Below, one piece after another: positions 6,701 to 15,835 of a DNA stretch of 64,000 nt. The notes beneath the pieces were generated by a model. That model was not told the DNA's origin and did not search any database. It saw only the letters and a program-made list of their open reading frames with translations. The DNA is from Alterirhizorhabdus solaris (GTDB lineage Bacteria; Pseudomonadota; Alphaproteobacteria; Sphingomonadales; Sphingomonadaceae), in assembly GCF_007785815.1 (NCBI RefSeq), contig NZ_VNIM01000004.1, positions 1 through 64,000 of the forward strand, in the 5' to 3' direction. A program made the translations under genes and the position numbers. The stretch's first letter is position 1. Each line of letters opens with the position of its first letter.

Positions 6701-9115
6701 ATGTCCAAGCTGAGATCTATCCGTCTTCTGGGGGTGCTTCTTGCGGCGACGAGCGCGCCGGCGATCGCGCAAAGCGGCGCAGACCAGCCGCCACCCGCCG
6801 GGCCGGAGGCGACGGCCGGCCGGACCGAAGAGTCCGGTGACATCGTCGTCACCGCCCGCCGTACCGCCGAGAATATTCAGTCCACCCCCGTATCGGTCGT
6901 CGCGTTCGGCGCGGAGTCGCTGCGTCAGGCGACGATCCGCGATACGCAGGATCTGCTCATCAAGACGCCCGGTGTGTTCCTTGCCGGCTCCGGCGGGCGG
7001 CTGAACAGCAACTTCTCCATTCGCGGCCAGTCGAAGGCGCTGGCCGGCAACAGTGCCCCCGGCGTCATCAGCTACTTCGCCGAAGTGCCGCAGCCGACCG
7101 TCGGTTCCAGCGTGCCAGCCTACGATCTCTCGTCGGTACAGGTGCTGAAAGGGCCGCAGGGCACACTGTTCGGCCGCAACACCACTGGCGGTGCGATCCT
7201 CTATTATCCGACCGCGCCGACCTACACGCTGTCCGGCTATGCCCTCGCGGGGATCGGCAACCACGACGGACGCATTCTGGAAGGCGCGCTGAATCTGCCG
7301 ATCGTGGATGGCAAGGTGGCTTTGCGCATCGCGGGCCAGTTGCAGAAGCGGGACGGCTATACGAAGAACATCGGGGTCGGCGGCGATGCCGACGATCTCG
7401 ACAGCCGGGCCGTGCGCGCTTCGCTGCTGCTCGAACCGATCGACGCGATACGCAACACGACGATCGTCGATTTCTACCGCAGCAGCACGGTGGGCGGCGG
7501 CTCGGTACTGTTCAAGGTGGTCTCCGGCCCCAGCGCGCTGACCGCGACAGGCACGCTCGCCGCCGCGCAGGTCCAACTGGCGCTGCAACGCGCGCGTGGC
7601 CCGCGCGTCATCAACTCGGACGTGGACGCGTTCGAGCGCGCCCGCCGGTTCGGCATCACCAACCGGACCGAGGTGGATGTGAGCGACGATGTCACGCTCA
7701 TCAACATCTTCGGCTATCGCAAGACGGAGATCGATTATTTCTCCAGCGTCGATGGCCTGCCGACGCTGATCTCGGACGGCACTGGCGCGATCCCGCGTGG
7801 TCTGCCCGTCACCGTCGTCGGCGGCCGCCAGACTTCGGATGTGGCCCAGTTCACCGACGAGTTACAGCTGAAGGGTTCGCTGCTCGGCGACAAGCTGGAC
7901 TGGTTGGTGGGTGGCTTCTACCTCAAGAGCAAGCCCAAGGGACCGAGCGGCACCTATATTCCGGTGTTCATCCTGCCCGGCATCACCAATGCGCCGTTCA
8001 ACTACAGTTTCTATACCGAGGAGAGCAAGGCGCTGTTCGGCAACGTCGGCTATGCGCTCGACGGTCTGATCGACGGGCTGAAGCTCAACGCCGGTTTCCG
8101 CTACACCTGGGACGATATCTCCTCGTGCGTCGGCGGCGGCACCTCGCCCAACCCGGTCGTCTCGCCCGGTGGTTGCCGCAGCGGCGATCCGGCGATCCGC
8201 AACGCCAGCGTCAACAAGACCTCGTCAAAGGCGCCGACCTGGCAGGTGGGCCTCGACTGGAAGGCCAGCGACGCGATCTTCCTCTACGTCGCCACGCGGC
8301 GCGGCTACCGGGCGGGGGGCATCAACAGCCCGACGCTCGCCGGTCGCCTCGCCCCGTTCCAGTCGTTCGATCCGGAGAAGGTGACTGATATCGAGGCGGG
8401 CATCCGTTCCGATTTCAAGCTCGGCGACGTAGGGCTGCGCTTCAATGCGTCGCCGTTCGTGGGCTGGTATAGCAATGTGCAGGTGCCGATCTCGGGACTG
8501 AACACGCAGGCATCGTGCAGCCTGACCGCCCCCGGCGGCACCAACGCGCCGCGCTCGCCCGATGGCGACTGCAACGCCGCCAACGATCCGAGCGGCGGCA
8601 CGTTGCTGGTGAACGCCGGCAAGACGCGCGTCTCCGGTGTCGATCTGTCGGGCAGGATCCAGCCGACACGCACGCTGTCGCTCGATCTGGGGGCGACGTT
8701 CCTCGATCTGAAGTCCCGCTCGCTGACCCTGCCCGCATCGCTGACGCCCTATCTCGCGGTGCAGGCGGTGCCGTTCAATCTCGTCGCCAAGACGACGATC
8801 ACGGCCGGCGCACGCTGGACCCTGCCACTGCCCGAGTCGTTCGCCACCGGCGTGCTCTCGGCGGACTATTACCATTCCAGCAGCGTGCGATCGTCCGATG
8901 CGGTCCTGCCGGCCTACGATCTAGTCAACGCCCGGTTCGACCTCAACGAGATCGGCGGCACGCGGATCGACGCCAGTGTCTTCGTGCGGAACGTCTTCAA
9001 CAAGAAATATCTGGCGTCAGCCAACGTCGGATCGAACCAGCTCGGCATCGGCAGCGGTTTCTACGGCGCGCCACGACTGTACGGCGTGGAACTGCGCGTC
9101 CGCTTCGGCGACTGA
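6701..9115 (+). CDS. TonB-dependent outer-membrane receptor 1
   Basis: 804 residues. A signal peptide (LRSIRLLGVLLAATSAPAIAQ) is followed by a plug domain with GDIVVTARRTAENIQSTPVS and the signature QVLKGPQGTLFGRNTTGGA. A 22-strand barrel fills the rest and ends VELRVRFGD. Such receptors use TonB/ExbBD energy to bring large or scarce substrates into the periplasm. In sphingomonads this FecA/CirA-like type is often tied to aromatic or steroid-like substrates rather than iron. No anti-sigma signalling extension is present. It sits between an SDR gene and the ferredoxin/Rieske block. Confidence 0.93.
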   Translation: MSKLRSIRLLGVLLAATSAPAIAQSGADQPPPAGPEATAGRTEESGDIVVTARRTAENIQSTPVSVVAFGAESLRQATIRDTQDLLIKTPGVFLAGSGGRLNSNFSIRGQSKALAGNSAPGVISYFAEVPQPTVGSSVPAYDLSSVQVLKGPQGTLFGRNTTGGAILYYPTAPTYTLSGYALAGIGNHDGRILEGALNLPIVDGKVALRIAGQLQKRDGYTKNIGVGGDADDLDSRAVRASLLLEPIDAIRNTTIVDFYRSSTVGGGSVLFKVVSGPSALTATGTLAAAQVQLALQRARGPRVINSDVDAFERARRFGITNRTEVDVSDDVTLINIFGYRKTEIDYFSSVDGLPTLISDGTGAIPRGLPVTVVGGRQTSDVAQFTDELQLKGSLLGDKLDWLVGGFYLKSKPKGPSGTYIPVFILPGITNAPFNYSFYTEESKALFGNVGYALDGLIDGLKLNAGFRYTWDDISSCVGGGTSPNPVVSPGGCRSGDPAIRNASVNKTSSKAPTWQVGLDWKASDAIFLYVATRRGYRAGGINSPTLAGRLAPFQSFDPEKVTDIEAGIRSDFKLGDVGLRFNASPFVGWYSNVQVPISGLNTQASCSLTAPGGTNAPRSPDGDCNAANDPSGGTLLVNAGKTRVSGVDLSGRIQPTRTLSLDLGATFLDLKSRSLTLPASLTPYLAVQAVPFNLVAKTTITAGARWTLPLPESFATGVLSADYYHSSSVRSSDAVLPAYDLVNARFDLNEIGGTRIDASVFVRNVFNKKYLASANVGSNQLGIGSGFYGAPRLYGVELRVRFGD

Positions 9116-9160
9116 CCGGGCAGCACCCTTCAGGGCGGGCAGCAGTGACGCCCCCGACCC

Positions 9161-9367
9161 TCAGGCGTCCACTACCGAGAGCGCCGATTGCGGGCAGGCC
9201 TCCGCCCCTTCGCGTGCCAGCGCCTCCAGCCCGTCGGGCACAAACTCCTGTTCCACATACACGACGCCGTTGCCGTCCAGCTTATACATGTCGGGGCAGA
9301 TTTCCGCACAGACGCCATAACCGCAGCAGGCGGCCTTATCGATCACGACCTTGAGCTTACCGGACAC
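9161..9367 (-). CDS. Single-cluster [3Fe-4S]-type ferredoxin
   Basis: 68 residues. The cluster motif runs C14-x5-C20-x3-C24-P with a distant C58-P. The position that would be the second cysteine of a [4Fe-4S] site is Tyr17, so a [3Fe-4S] centre held by C14, C20 and C58 is likely. Ferredoxins of this kind donate electrons to bacterial P450s. It lies next to the Rieske oxygenase but diverges from it, and is the only ferredoxin in the window, so it may serve the two P450s, the oxygenase, or both. The reductase at 11463 is the likely partner. Confidence 0.9.
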   Translation of the reverse strand: MSGKLKVVIDKAACCGYGVCAEICPDMYKLDGNGVVYVEQEFVPDGLEALAREGAEACPQSALSVVDA

Positions 9368-9406
9368 CAGCCTCTCCTCTTTTTATCCTCGCGGCCTCAT
9401 TACACC

Positions 9407-9425
9407 TTGAACACATCCCGTTCAA
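9407..9425. promoter_or_regulatory. Inverted repeat TTGAAC-N7-GTTCAA between divergent ferredoxin and Rieske genes
   Basis: A perfect 6-bp dyad with a 7-base spacer (19 bp in all), placed 40 bases from each divergent start codon (9367 and 9465). It is a good size for a TetR or similar dimer. The cluster-wide CCT motif is missing here, so this block probably has its own regulator, perhaps the TetR protein encoded at 13438. Confidence 0.5.
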
Positions 9426-9464
9426 CCTGTATCACCATGCCAACGAATTGATCCTGAGGAGAGG

Positions 9465-10856
9465 ATGATGTTGCAGAAAGCGACGTTCACGCTGGCAGAC
9501 GGCGCAACGCTCGACGACCTCGTGATCCGCGACACCAACGAGGTGTCGCTCCGGGTCATGAACGATCACGAGCTGTACAAGCTGGAGATGGAGCGGATTT
9601 TCGCAAAGACGTGGCTGCTGTTGGGCCACGACACGGAAATCCCCAAGGCCGGTGATTTCATCGTTCGCGACATGGGCGAGGATCAGGTGATCGTCACGCG
9701 CGATCGCAACAATGAGATTCACGTCAACCTCAACGTCTGCCCCCATCGCGGCATGAAGGTGTGCACCGCCGAGACGGGCAACGCGCAGGCCCATCGCTGC
9801 ATCTATCACGGCTGGGCCTTCCGCCCCGATGGCAGCTTCATCGGCGCGCCGGTGGAGAAGGAGAAGATGCACGGCAACCAGCGGGAGAAATCCGAGCTGG
9901 GGCTGAAGAAGGCACGCGTGCGGCTGTACGGCGGGCTGATCTTCGCCACGTGGAATATCAACGGGCCATCGTTCGACGATTTCCTGGGGGACATGAAATT
10001 CTATCTGGACCAGCTGTTCTGCCGAACCGACAGCGGACTGGAGATGCTCGGGCCGCCACAGCGGTTCGTCCTCCCCTGCAACTGGAAGATTCCCGGCGAA
10101 CAGTCCGGCTCGGACGGTTTCCACACGCTGACGCTGCACCGCTCGCTGATGGAAGGCGGGATCATGGGCGGCACGGCGGAATCGATCTACGATAACGCGC
10201 CCGGCATGTACGGCGTCGATGTCAGCGTGCCGCAGGGTCATTCCCTGCGCTGCCTCGAAGCCGCGCAGACCTTCAAGATGTTCGCCGACGTCAGCTTCGA
10301 GGGCAAGACGACCGAGGAGCGGCTCAACCTGCTGCCGCCGCCGGGTGTGACCAAGGATCTGATCCCGCAGCTGTTCAAGAATCTTTCAAAGGAACAGGTT
10401 GAGCAACTGGCGACGATCCCGCCGCAGGTGGGCGGCATGTTCCCGAACATCCTGCTCGCCTTCATCTTCGCCCCCCGCACCGATGGCGGCTCGTCCGGCG
10501 CGCTGGCGCTGCATACCTATGTGCCCAAGGGGCCGGACAAGGTGGAGTTCGTGAACTTCATCTTCGCGGAAAAGGATGCGCCCGAGCAGGTGAAGCGCGA
10601 CATGCTGCAGAACGCGATCCAGCAGACCGGCACCTCCGGCATCATCGAGCAGGACGATGCCGACACGTGGCCGCAGATCATGCGGAACAGCCGCGGTGCC
10701 ATCAGCAAGACGATGACGCTGAAGTATCAAGCGCTGCACGGGCACGAACGGCCGGACAACTGGTATGGCGAAGGCTTGCTCTACCCCGGCTTCACCAAGG
10801 ACGACACCCAGTGGAACTGGTGGCTGGCCTATTACGACCTGATGGCCGAAGCCTGA
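9465..10856 (+). CDS. Rieske non-heme iron oxygenase, alpha subunit
   Basis: 463 residues. The Rieske [2Fe-2S] centre is CPHRGMK followed 17 residues later by CIYHGW. The catalytic domain has the bridging Asp and two iron His ligands in SGSDGFHTLTLH and the third ligand Asp in EQDDADTW. Such enzymes add one or two oxygen atoms to an aromatic or alicyclic ring. A beta subunit follows directly, giving an alpha3beta3 enzyme. It starts at an ATG after CTGAGGAGAGG; a second ATG follows one codon later. No Rieske-type ferredoxin is encoded nearby, so electrons may come from the [3Fe-4S] ferredoxin. Substrate unknown. Confidence 0.95.
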   Translation: MMLQKATFTLADGATLDDLVIRDTNEVSLRVMNDHELYKLEMERIFAKTWLLLGHDTEIPKAGDFIVRDMGEDQVIVTRDRNNEIHVNLNVCPHRGMKVCTAETGNAQAHRCIYHGWAFRPDGSFIGAPVEKEKMHGNQREKSELGLKKARVRLYGGLIFATWNINGPSFDDFLGDMKFYLDQLFCRTDSGLEMLGPPQRFVLPCNWKIPGEQSGSDGFHTLTLHRSLMEGGIMGGTAESIYDNAPGMYGVDVSVPQGHSLRCLEAAQTFKMFADVSFEGKTTEERLNLLPPPGVTKDLIPQLFKNLSKEQVEQLATIPPQVGGMFPNILLAFIFAPRTDGGSSGALALHTYVPKGPDKVEFVNFIFAEKDAPEQVKRDMLQNAIQQTGTSGIIEQDDADTWPQIMRNSRGAISKTMTLKYQALHGHERPDNWYGEGLLYPGFTKDDTQWNWWLAYYDLMAEA

Positions 10857-10873
10857 GCGGGAGGACCGATACC

Positions 10874-11452
10874 ATGTCAGTCAATTACGCGACCGCCGCC
10901 GTGGACAAGGCCAGCGTCATGCGCGGTCTGGTTTCGAAAATCCGGGTGCCGCTCGGCTCCGAAATCTACAACCGGCTCCTCGAAACGCTCTACGACGAGG
11001 CCGCCGCGCTGGACGAGCGACGCTTCGACGACTGGATCGTGATGCTGGCGGAGGATCTGACCTATACCGCCCCCGTCCGCGTCACCCGTAACGGCCCGAA
11101 CAAGGACCGCGACGTGATGCGGACGATGATGCATTTCGACGACAACTATGCGTCGATCCTGATGCGGACCGGCCGCCTCGCCAAGAGTGCATGGGCGGAA
11201 GATCCCCCCTCGCGCACGCGCCGTTTCGTCACCAACGTCCGCATGGCCGAGTGTGAGACGGCGGGCGAGTATGAGGTGGTGAGCTACCTCTATGTCGAGC
11301 GCAGCCGGCTGGACAATCCAGAGAACGAGACGACGAGCTGCGAGCGGCGTGACATCTGGCGCCTCGCGGACGGTGGCTACCGGCTGAGCCGGCGCGAGAT
11401 CATCGTCGATCAGTCGACGCTGGGCATGTCCAACTTCGCGATCTTTCTCTGA
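10874..11452 (+). CDS. Aromatic-ring-hydroxylating oxygenase, beta subunit
   Basis: 192 residues of the NTF2-like small-subunit family. Landmarks are EAAALDERRFDDWIVMLAEDLTY near residue 45, SRTRRFVTNVR-like strands (RTRRFVTNVRMAEC) and the ending YRLSRREIIVDQSTLG. It has a structural role next to the alpha subunit. It begins 17 bases after the alpha stop with a GGAGGACC ribosome site, so the two are one operon. Nothing is missing compared with known beta subunits, which are usually 160-195 residues. Confidence 0.92.
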   Translation: MSVNYATAAVDKASVMRGLVSKIRVPLGSEIYNRLLETLYDEAAALDERRFDDWIVMLAEDLTYTAPVRVTRNGPNKDRDVMRTMMHFDDNYASILMRTGRLAKSAWAEDPPSRTRRFVTNVRMAECETAGEYEVVSYLYVERSRLDNPENETTSCERRDIWRLADGGYRLSRREIIVDQSTLGMSNFAIFL

Positions 11453-11462
11453 GGATCGCGGC

Positions 11463-12632
11463 GTGGCCGGCTCCCCTCATGTGGTCGTCGTCGGCAGCGG
11501 GCTGGCGGGCTACGGCGTATTGCGCGAACTGCGAAAGCTCTCGCCCGATGCGACGCTGACGCTGGTGACGCTGGACGACGGCCATTTCTATTCCAAGCCG
11601 GCGCTCTCCACCGCGTTCGCCAAGGGGAAGATCGCCGATACGCTGGTGACGACGCCCGCGGCGAAGATGGTTACGCAGCTGCGGCTGGATCTGCGCGCCG
11701 GCCGCGAGGCCGAGGCGATCGATCGCGAGGGGCGTCTCCTGCTCACCACCGGCGGGCCGATCGATTATGATACGCTGGTGCTGGCGCTGGGCGCCGACCC
11801 GGTCCGCCCGGCGGTGGACGGCGACGGCGCGCATCGTGCGCTGGCGGTGAACAACCTCGATCAGTATCGCACCTTCCGCGAGGCGCTGCCCGATGCTGCC
11901 CGCGTGCTCATCATGGGTGGAGGCCTCGTCGGTACGGAATTCGCCAACGATCTGGTGTCGGCCGGCTATCGCCCGATCGTGGTGGACATGCTCGCTCATC
12001 CGCTGGCGCAACTGGTGCCGGCGGGCGTCGGCGACCGGGTGCGCGATGCGCTGGCGGAACAGGGTGTCGCCTGGCATCTCGGCCGCAAGGTGGTGGCGAT
12101 CGACAAGGTCGGCGCCGGCCTGCGCGCCACGCTGGACGATGGTCGGGTGATCGACGCGGAGGCGGCGCTCTCGGCGGTCGGCCTGCGCCCGCATACCCGG
12201 CTAGCGGCCGAGGCGGGCCTTGAGATCAGCCGTGGCATCAAGGTGGACGTCACGGGCCGCACCAGCGATCCGCATATCTACGCGATCGGCGACTGCGCGG
12301 AATATGTGCAGGGGCTTGCCGCCTACGTCACCCCGATCATGGCCGCCGCCCGAGCGATCGCGCCCTCGGCGCTCGGCACGCCGACCGAGATCCGGTTCCC
12401 GACGCTGTCGGTGCAGGTGAAGACGACGCATCACCCCGTCGTCCTGCTCCCCGCCCCCGTCGGGCAGGCAGGCGCGTGGGCCTGCGAAATCGATGACGAA
12501 CGCGGCGCGCGCTGGCTGTTCCGCGATGGCGACGGCACGGTACTGGGCTACGTACTGACGCGCGATCGCTGCCAGGAGCGGATGGACATGGATAAATTGG
12601 TAAGCGGGCAGATGCAGCAGGCGGCGGCATGA
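11463..12632 (+). CDS. FAD-dependent ferredoxin/rubredoxin reductase
   Basis: 389 residues. It has two dinucleotide folds, VVVVGSGLAGYGVLREL for FAD at the N-terminus and VLIMGGGLVGTEFANDL for NAD(P)H near residue 150, plus the second FAD block IYAIGDCAEY. It moves electrons from NAD(P)H to a small ferredoxin that feeds the Rieske enzyme or P450s. A GTG start follows the beta-subunit gene by 10 bases, and the end overlaps the next SDR by 4 bases. It is the only such reductase in the window. Assignment of the exact electron acceptor is inference. Confidence 0.9.
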   Translation: MAGSPHVVVVGSGLAGYGVLRELRKLSPDATLTLVTLDDGHFYSKPALSTAFAKGKIADTLVTTPAAKMVTQLRLDLRAGREAEAIDREGRLLLTTGGPIDYDTLVLALGADPVRPAVDGDGAHRALAVNNLDQYRTFREALPDAARVLIMGGGLVGTEFANDLVSAGYRPIVVDMLAHPLAQLVPAGVGDRVRDALAEQGVAWHLGRKVVAIDKVGAGLRATLDDGRVIDAEAALSAVGLRPHTRLAAEAGLEISRGIKVDVTGRTSDPHIYAIGDCAEYVQGLAAYVTPIMAAARAIAPSALGTPTEIRFPTLSVQVKTTHHPVVLLPAPVGQAGAWACEIDDERGARWLFRDGDGTVLGYVLTRDRCQERMDMDKLVSGQMQQAAA

Positions 12633-13441
12633 GCGGGCTGTTGCAGGACAAGGTGGCGATCGTCACCGGCGGCGCCAAAGGCCTCGGCCATGGCATCTCG
12701 CGGCGGATGGCGCGTGAGGGGGCCAAACTCGTCATCACCGGGCGCGACGGCGCGACGGCCGAGCGCGTCGCCGCTGAAATCCGCGACCGGTTCGGCACCG
12801 CGGCAATCGGGCTGGCGGCCGACATGGGCATAAAGGACGACGTGACCGGCATGGTCGATCGCGCAGTCGCCGAATTTGGCGGGCTCGACATTCTCGTCAC
12901 CAATGCCTCGATGCTGTCGCCCAATGTCCTGCTCGAAGACAAGACCGACGAGATGCTCAAACGCACGATGGAAATCGGCACATGGGGCACCTGGTGGGCG
13001 ATGCGCGCCGCCTTCCCGCACATGAAGGCGCGCGGCGGCGGCTCGATCGTCAATTTCTACTCGATCGACGCGCAGACCGGCGCGTGGCTGCACAGCGATT
13101 ACAATATGAACAAGGGTGCCATCCTCGGCCTGACGCGTTCGGCGGCGGTCGAGTGGGGACGTTTCAACATCCGCACCAACGCGATCGCCCCGACCGGGAT
13201 GGGACAGGTGTTCGCCGAACTCGCCGAGAAGGTGCCGGGGTTTCTCGACATGGCGACGGCCAGCAATCCGCTGAAGCGCGCCGGCGACCCGGAGGACGAT
13301 ATCGGCCCGGTGGTCGTCTTCCTCGCCTCCGAAATGGCAAGGTTTGTCAACGGGGAACTCATCAATGTCGACGGTGGTCAGCATCTGCCCGGCTACGTGA
13401 GCGTTCCCCACAATCTTGCGGAACTGGAGGCCGGTGAATGA
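12629..13441 (+). CDS. SDR-family oxidoreductase (possible cis-dihydrodiol dehydrogenase role)
   Basis: 270 residues. Cofactor motif TGGAKGLGHGI, then TNASML in place of NNAG, and a catalytic Tyr-Asn-Met-Asn-Lys in SDYNMNKGAILG. The C-terminal MARFVNGELINVDGGQH is typical of classical SDRs. Because it is translationally coupled behind a Rieske oxygenase and its reductase, oxidation of the oxygenase product is the natural guess, but the sequence alone does not show the substrate. It overlaps the next gene, the TetR regulator, by 4 bases. Confidence 0.85.
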   Translation: MSGLLQDKVAIVTGGAKGLGHGISRRMAREGAKLVITGRDGATAERVAAEIRDRFGTAAIGLAADMGIKDDVTGMVDRAVAEFGGLDILVTNASMLSPNVLLEDKTDEMLKRTMEIGTWGTWWAMRAAFPHMKARGGGSIVNFYSIDAQTGAWLHSDYNMNKGAILGLTRSAAVEWGRFNIRTNAIAPTGMGQVFAELAEKVPGFLDMATASNPLKRAGDPEDDIGPVVVFLASEMARFVNGELINVDGGQHLPGYVSVPHNLAELEAGE

Positions 13442-14058
13442 AGCTGTTGCAATCCAGCGACTGGGGCGGATCGTCCGAACACGGCGCCAGCGTTCAGAAG
13501 ATCCTCGACGGCACTTTGCGCGCGATGCGGACGATCGGCGCGCGCCGCCTTTCGATGAGCGACATCAGCGACGCCGGCGGCGTTTCGCGTGGCACGCTCT
13601 ATCGTTACTTCGCCTCGAAGGAGGATGTGCTGGCAGCCGTCAGCGAGCACGTCTGCGACAGCTTCGAGCGAGGGATCATCGAAGCCGGGGCGGCCCACGC
13701 CGATCCGGTGGAGCGGTTTCGCGCGGTGATGCGCTTCTATGCCCGTTTCACAATCGAACGATCGCCCGAGGGCTTTTTTGAGGTGGAGCCGGCCTTCCAC
13801 CTCAATTTTCTACGAACGCACTTCGCGCGCCACAAGGCGGCGGTGCGGATCGCGATCAATGCGTCACTCGATCATTTCGAGACGCTTACATGCAGCACCG
13901 TCGATCGCGATGCCTTCGTCGACACGCTCGTGCGACTTCAGCTCAGCACGCTGATCGTACCCGCCACACCCGAATGGATCGAGTTGTGGAACCAGTCACC
14001 GGACCGCCTGCTCGAATGGGCGCTGCGGCTCGCGGGAAAACAGGAGAGGACCAACTGA
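13438..14058 (+). CDS. TetR-family transcriptional regulator inside the Rieske operon
   Basis: 206 residues. The N-terminal helix-turn-helix reads GARRLSMSDISDAGGVSRGTLYRYFASKEDVL, the standard TetR block, after a 20-residue lead. The C-terminal ligand domain has no close match that I recognise. The gene overlaps both neighbours by 4 bases, so it is made from the same transcript as the oxygenase genes and would give feedback control. Candidate targets are the TTGAAC dyad at 9407 or the cluster-wide CCT palindrome; the sequence does not decide between them. Confidence 0.9.
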   Translation: MKLLQSSDWGGSSEHGASVQKILDGTLRAMRTIGARRLSMSDISDAGGVSRGTLYRYFASKEDVLAAVSEHVCDSFERGIIEAGAAHADPVERFRAVMRFYARFTIERSPEGFFEVEPAFHLNFLRTHFARHKAAVRIAINASLDHFETLTCSTVDRDAFVDTLVRLQLSTLIVPATPEWIELWNQSPDRLLEWALRLAGKQERTN

Positions 14059-15284
14059 TGGCTACCGCAATCAAGATGGATATCGCCGCGCAGCAAGGCT
14101 TCGCCTCCAAGGCGACGGCGGATGCCTATGTCGCCAAGGCCCGCAGCCTGCGCGCCTTCTTCCAGAAGGAAGCGCCGGAAGCGGAAAAGCGCCGCAGCCC
14201 GACCCCGGCGGTTCACAAGGTATTGAACGACGAGGGGCTACTTCGCCTGCTGCTGCCGCAACGGCTGGGCGGCGCCGGTCTTTCCCCCACGGATTTCTGT
14301 CGCGTGCAGATGGAGATCGCCAAGGGTGATCCGGCCGTCAGCTGGGTGATGCAGATCATCAACGGCACCAGCTGGATCACCAGCCTCGCGCCGGACAGCG
14401 TGCAGGATGCGGTGTTCGGCAACGGCCCCCAGCCGGTGTGCGGTGCGTACAACCCGCCCGGCAAGGCCCGCAAGGTGGACGGCGGCTGGATCATCAACGG
14501 CAAATGGCCGTACATGTCGGGATCACGCCAGTCGAATTGGGCGCAACAGGGTGTCGTCCTCGAAGGGTACGACGGACCGGTCGTGCCCGGCATCAACATG
14601 TGCTACCTGCCGATGGCGAGCATGACGATCGAGGATACGTGGTTCGTCTCCGGCATGCAGGGCACCGGCTCCGACACCGCGATCGCCAGGGACGTGTTCA
14701 TTCCCGAAGGCCAGATGGTGCTGATGGACGAGCGCGCGGGCCAGATCGACCGCACCAAGCGCCACTTCGGCGCGCCGTCCGATCTTCTGCCCGCCGTCCC
14801 GGTGGTCCGCACCACCGGCATCGCCCAGTTGATCGGCGCGGTGGAAGCGATGCTGGAAATCGTGACCGCGGAATCGTCTAAGAAGCCGGTGTTGACCACG
14901 TTCATCACGCCGCGCACCAACTCCGGCGCGTACATGCGCGATCTCGGTGAGGCCGCGGCGATGATCGACACCGCCAAGCTGATCCTGTTCGACCTGACTG
15001 GCAAGCTGGATCGCATCGGCATGGGTGAGGATTTTACGCTCGACGAAAAGGCCCGCCATCGTGCCTCCGGTGCCCAGATGATCGAACTGATCCATGGCGC
15101 CAGCGAGTCGCTGATGTTTCAGGCGGGGTCTTCCGCGTTCGCGCTCGACAAGCCGATCAACCGCTACTGGCGCGATGTCTCGATGGCGACCCGTCACATC
15201 CAGAACATCCCGACGATCGGCTACGAGATCTACGGCCGCAATACCGCCGGCGCGGACGGCATCTCCCCGCCCGGCGCCTATTGA
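14058..15284 (+). CDS. Acyl-CoA-dehydrogenase-fold flavin monooxygenase (HsaA/DszC-like, group D)
   Basis: 408 residues. The fold is acyl-CoA dehydrogenase, but the C-terminal part is of the Acyl-CoA_dh_2 type (RYWRDVSMATRHIQNIPT), found in reduced-flavin-dependent hydroxylases such as the 3-HSA hydroxylase of steroid degradation and DszC. Other landmarks are GDPAVSWVMQI and SGMQGTGSDTA. Such enzymes need a flavin reductase; none is seen directly beside it. It starts inside the TetR stop codon (TGATG). It probably hydroxylates an intermediate of the pathway served by the Rieske enzyme; the substrate is not shown. Confidence 0.85.
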   Translation: MATAIKMDIAAQQGFASKATADAYVAKARSLRAFFQKEAPEAEKRRSPTPAVHKVLNDEGLLRLLLPQRLGGAGLSPTDFCRVQMEIAKGDPAVSWVMQIINGTSWITSLAPDSVQDAVFGNGPQPVCGAYNPPGKARKVDGGWIINGKWPYMSGSRQSNWAQQGVVLEGYDGPVVPGINMCYLPMASMTIEDTWFVSGMQGTGSDTAIARDVFIPEGQMVLMDERAGQIDRTKRHFGAPSDLLPAVPVVRTTGIAQLIGAVEAMLEIVTAESSKKPVLTTFITPRTNSGAYMRDLGEAAAMIDTAKLILFDLTGKLDRIGMGEDFTLDEKARHRASGAQMIELIHGASESLMFQAGSSAFALDKPINRYWRDVSMATRHIQNIPTIGYEIYGRNTAGADGISPPGAY

Positions 15285-15295
15285 GGACTAACGCG

Positions 15296-15835
15296 GTGGG
15301 ATCGGCCTATATCGATCCCACCGCGCGGTATTTCGGCGACGTAAGGCTGGGGGCGGATAGCAGTCTCTGGCCGCACGCCGTCATCCGCGCCGAGCGCAAC
15401 CATGTCGCGATCGGCGCATGCACCAGCGTGCAGGATCATGTGGTGATCCATATTGGCTGGGACGCCCCCACCCTCGTCGGCGACTATTGCACGCTTGGCC
15501 ACCGCGCCGTCGTCCACGGTTGCACGATCGAGGCGGCGTGCCTCATCGGCATCGGTGCTACGGTGATGGACGGCGCCCACATCGGCCGTGGATCGCTGGT
15601 GGCGGCCCACAGCTATGTGCCGCCCGGCATGATCGTGCCCCCTGGTTCGCTGGTGATGGGCACGCCCGCGCGCGTGGTGCGGACGGTCGATCTCGTCCGT
15701 CGACACGTGATCGACACGCTGCTCTATCGAGACAATGCCCGCGCCTATGCGCGTGGGGACCACCGTTGCTGGGAAACGATCGACCTCGGCGCACTGGGCG
15801 ACGAGGCCGACCGGATCATCACTGCCGGGGTTTAG
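15296..15835 (+). CDS. Gamma-carbonic-anhydrase-like hexapeptide-repeat protein
   Basis: 179 residues forming a left-handed beta helix (repeats such as YFGDVRLGADSSLWPHAVIRAE). The metal-binding histidines of the YrdA/CaiE/gamma-CA group are present in VQDHVVIH and GHRAVVHGC. In catabolic operons such proteins are often of unknown role; CoA-thioester-related or metal-dependent hydration functions have been suggested. I prefer the GTG at 15296, which has GAGGA 8 bases upstream, over a TTG at 15281 that overlaps the previous stop. Its end overlaps the convergent P450 stop by 4 bases. Last gene of the operon that begins at 9465. Confidence 0.82.
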   Translation: MGSAYIDPTARYFGDVRLGADSSLWPHAVIRAERNHVAIGACTSVQDHVVIHIGWDAPTLVGDYCTLGHRAVVHGCTIEAACLIGIGATVMDGAHIGRGSLVAAHSYVPPGMIVPPGSLVMGTPARVVRTVDLVRRHVIDTLLYRDNARAYARGDHRCWETIDLGALGDEADRIITAGV

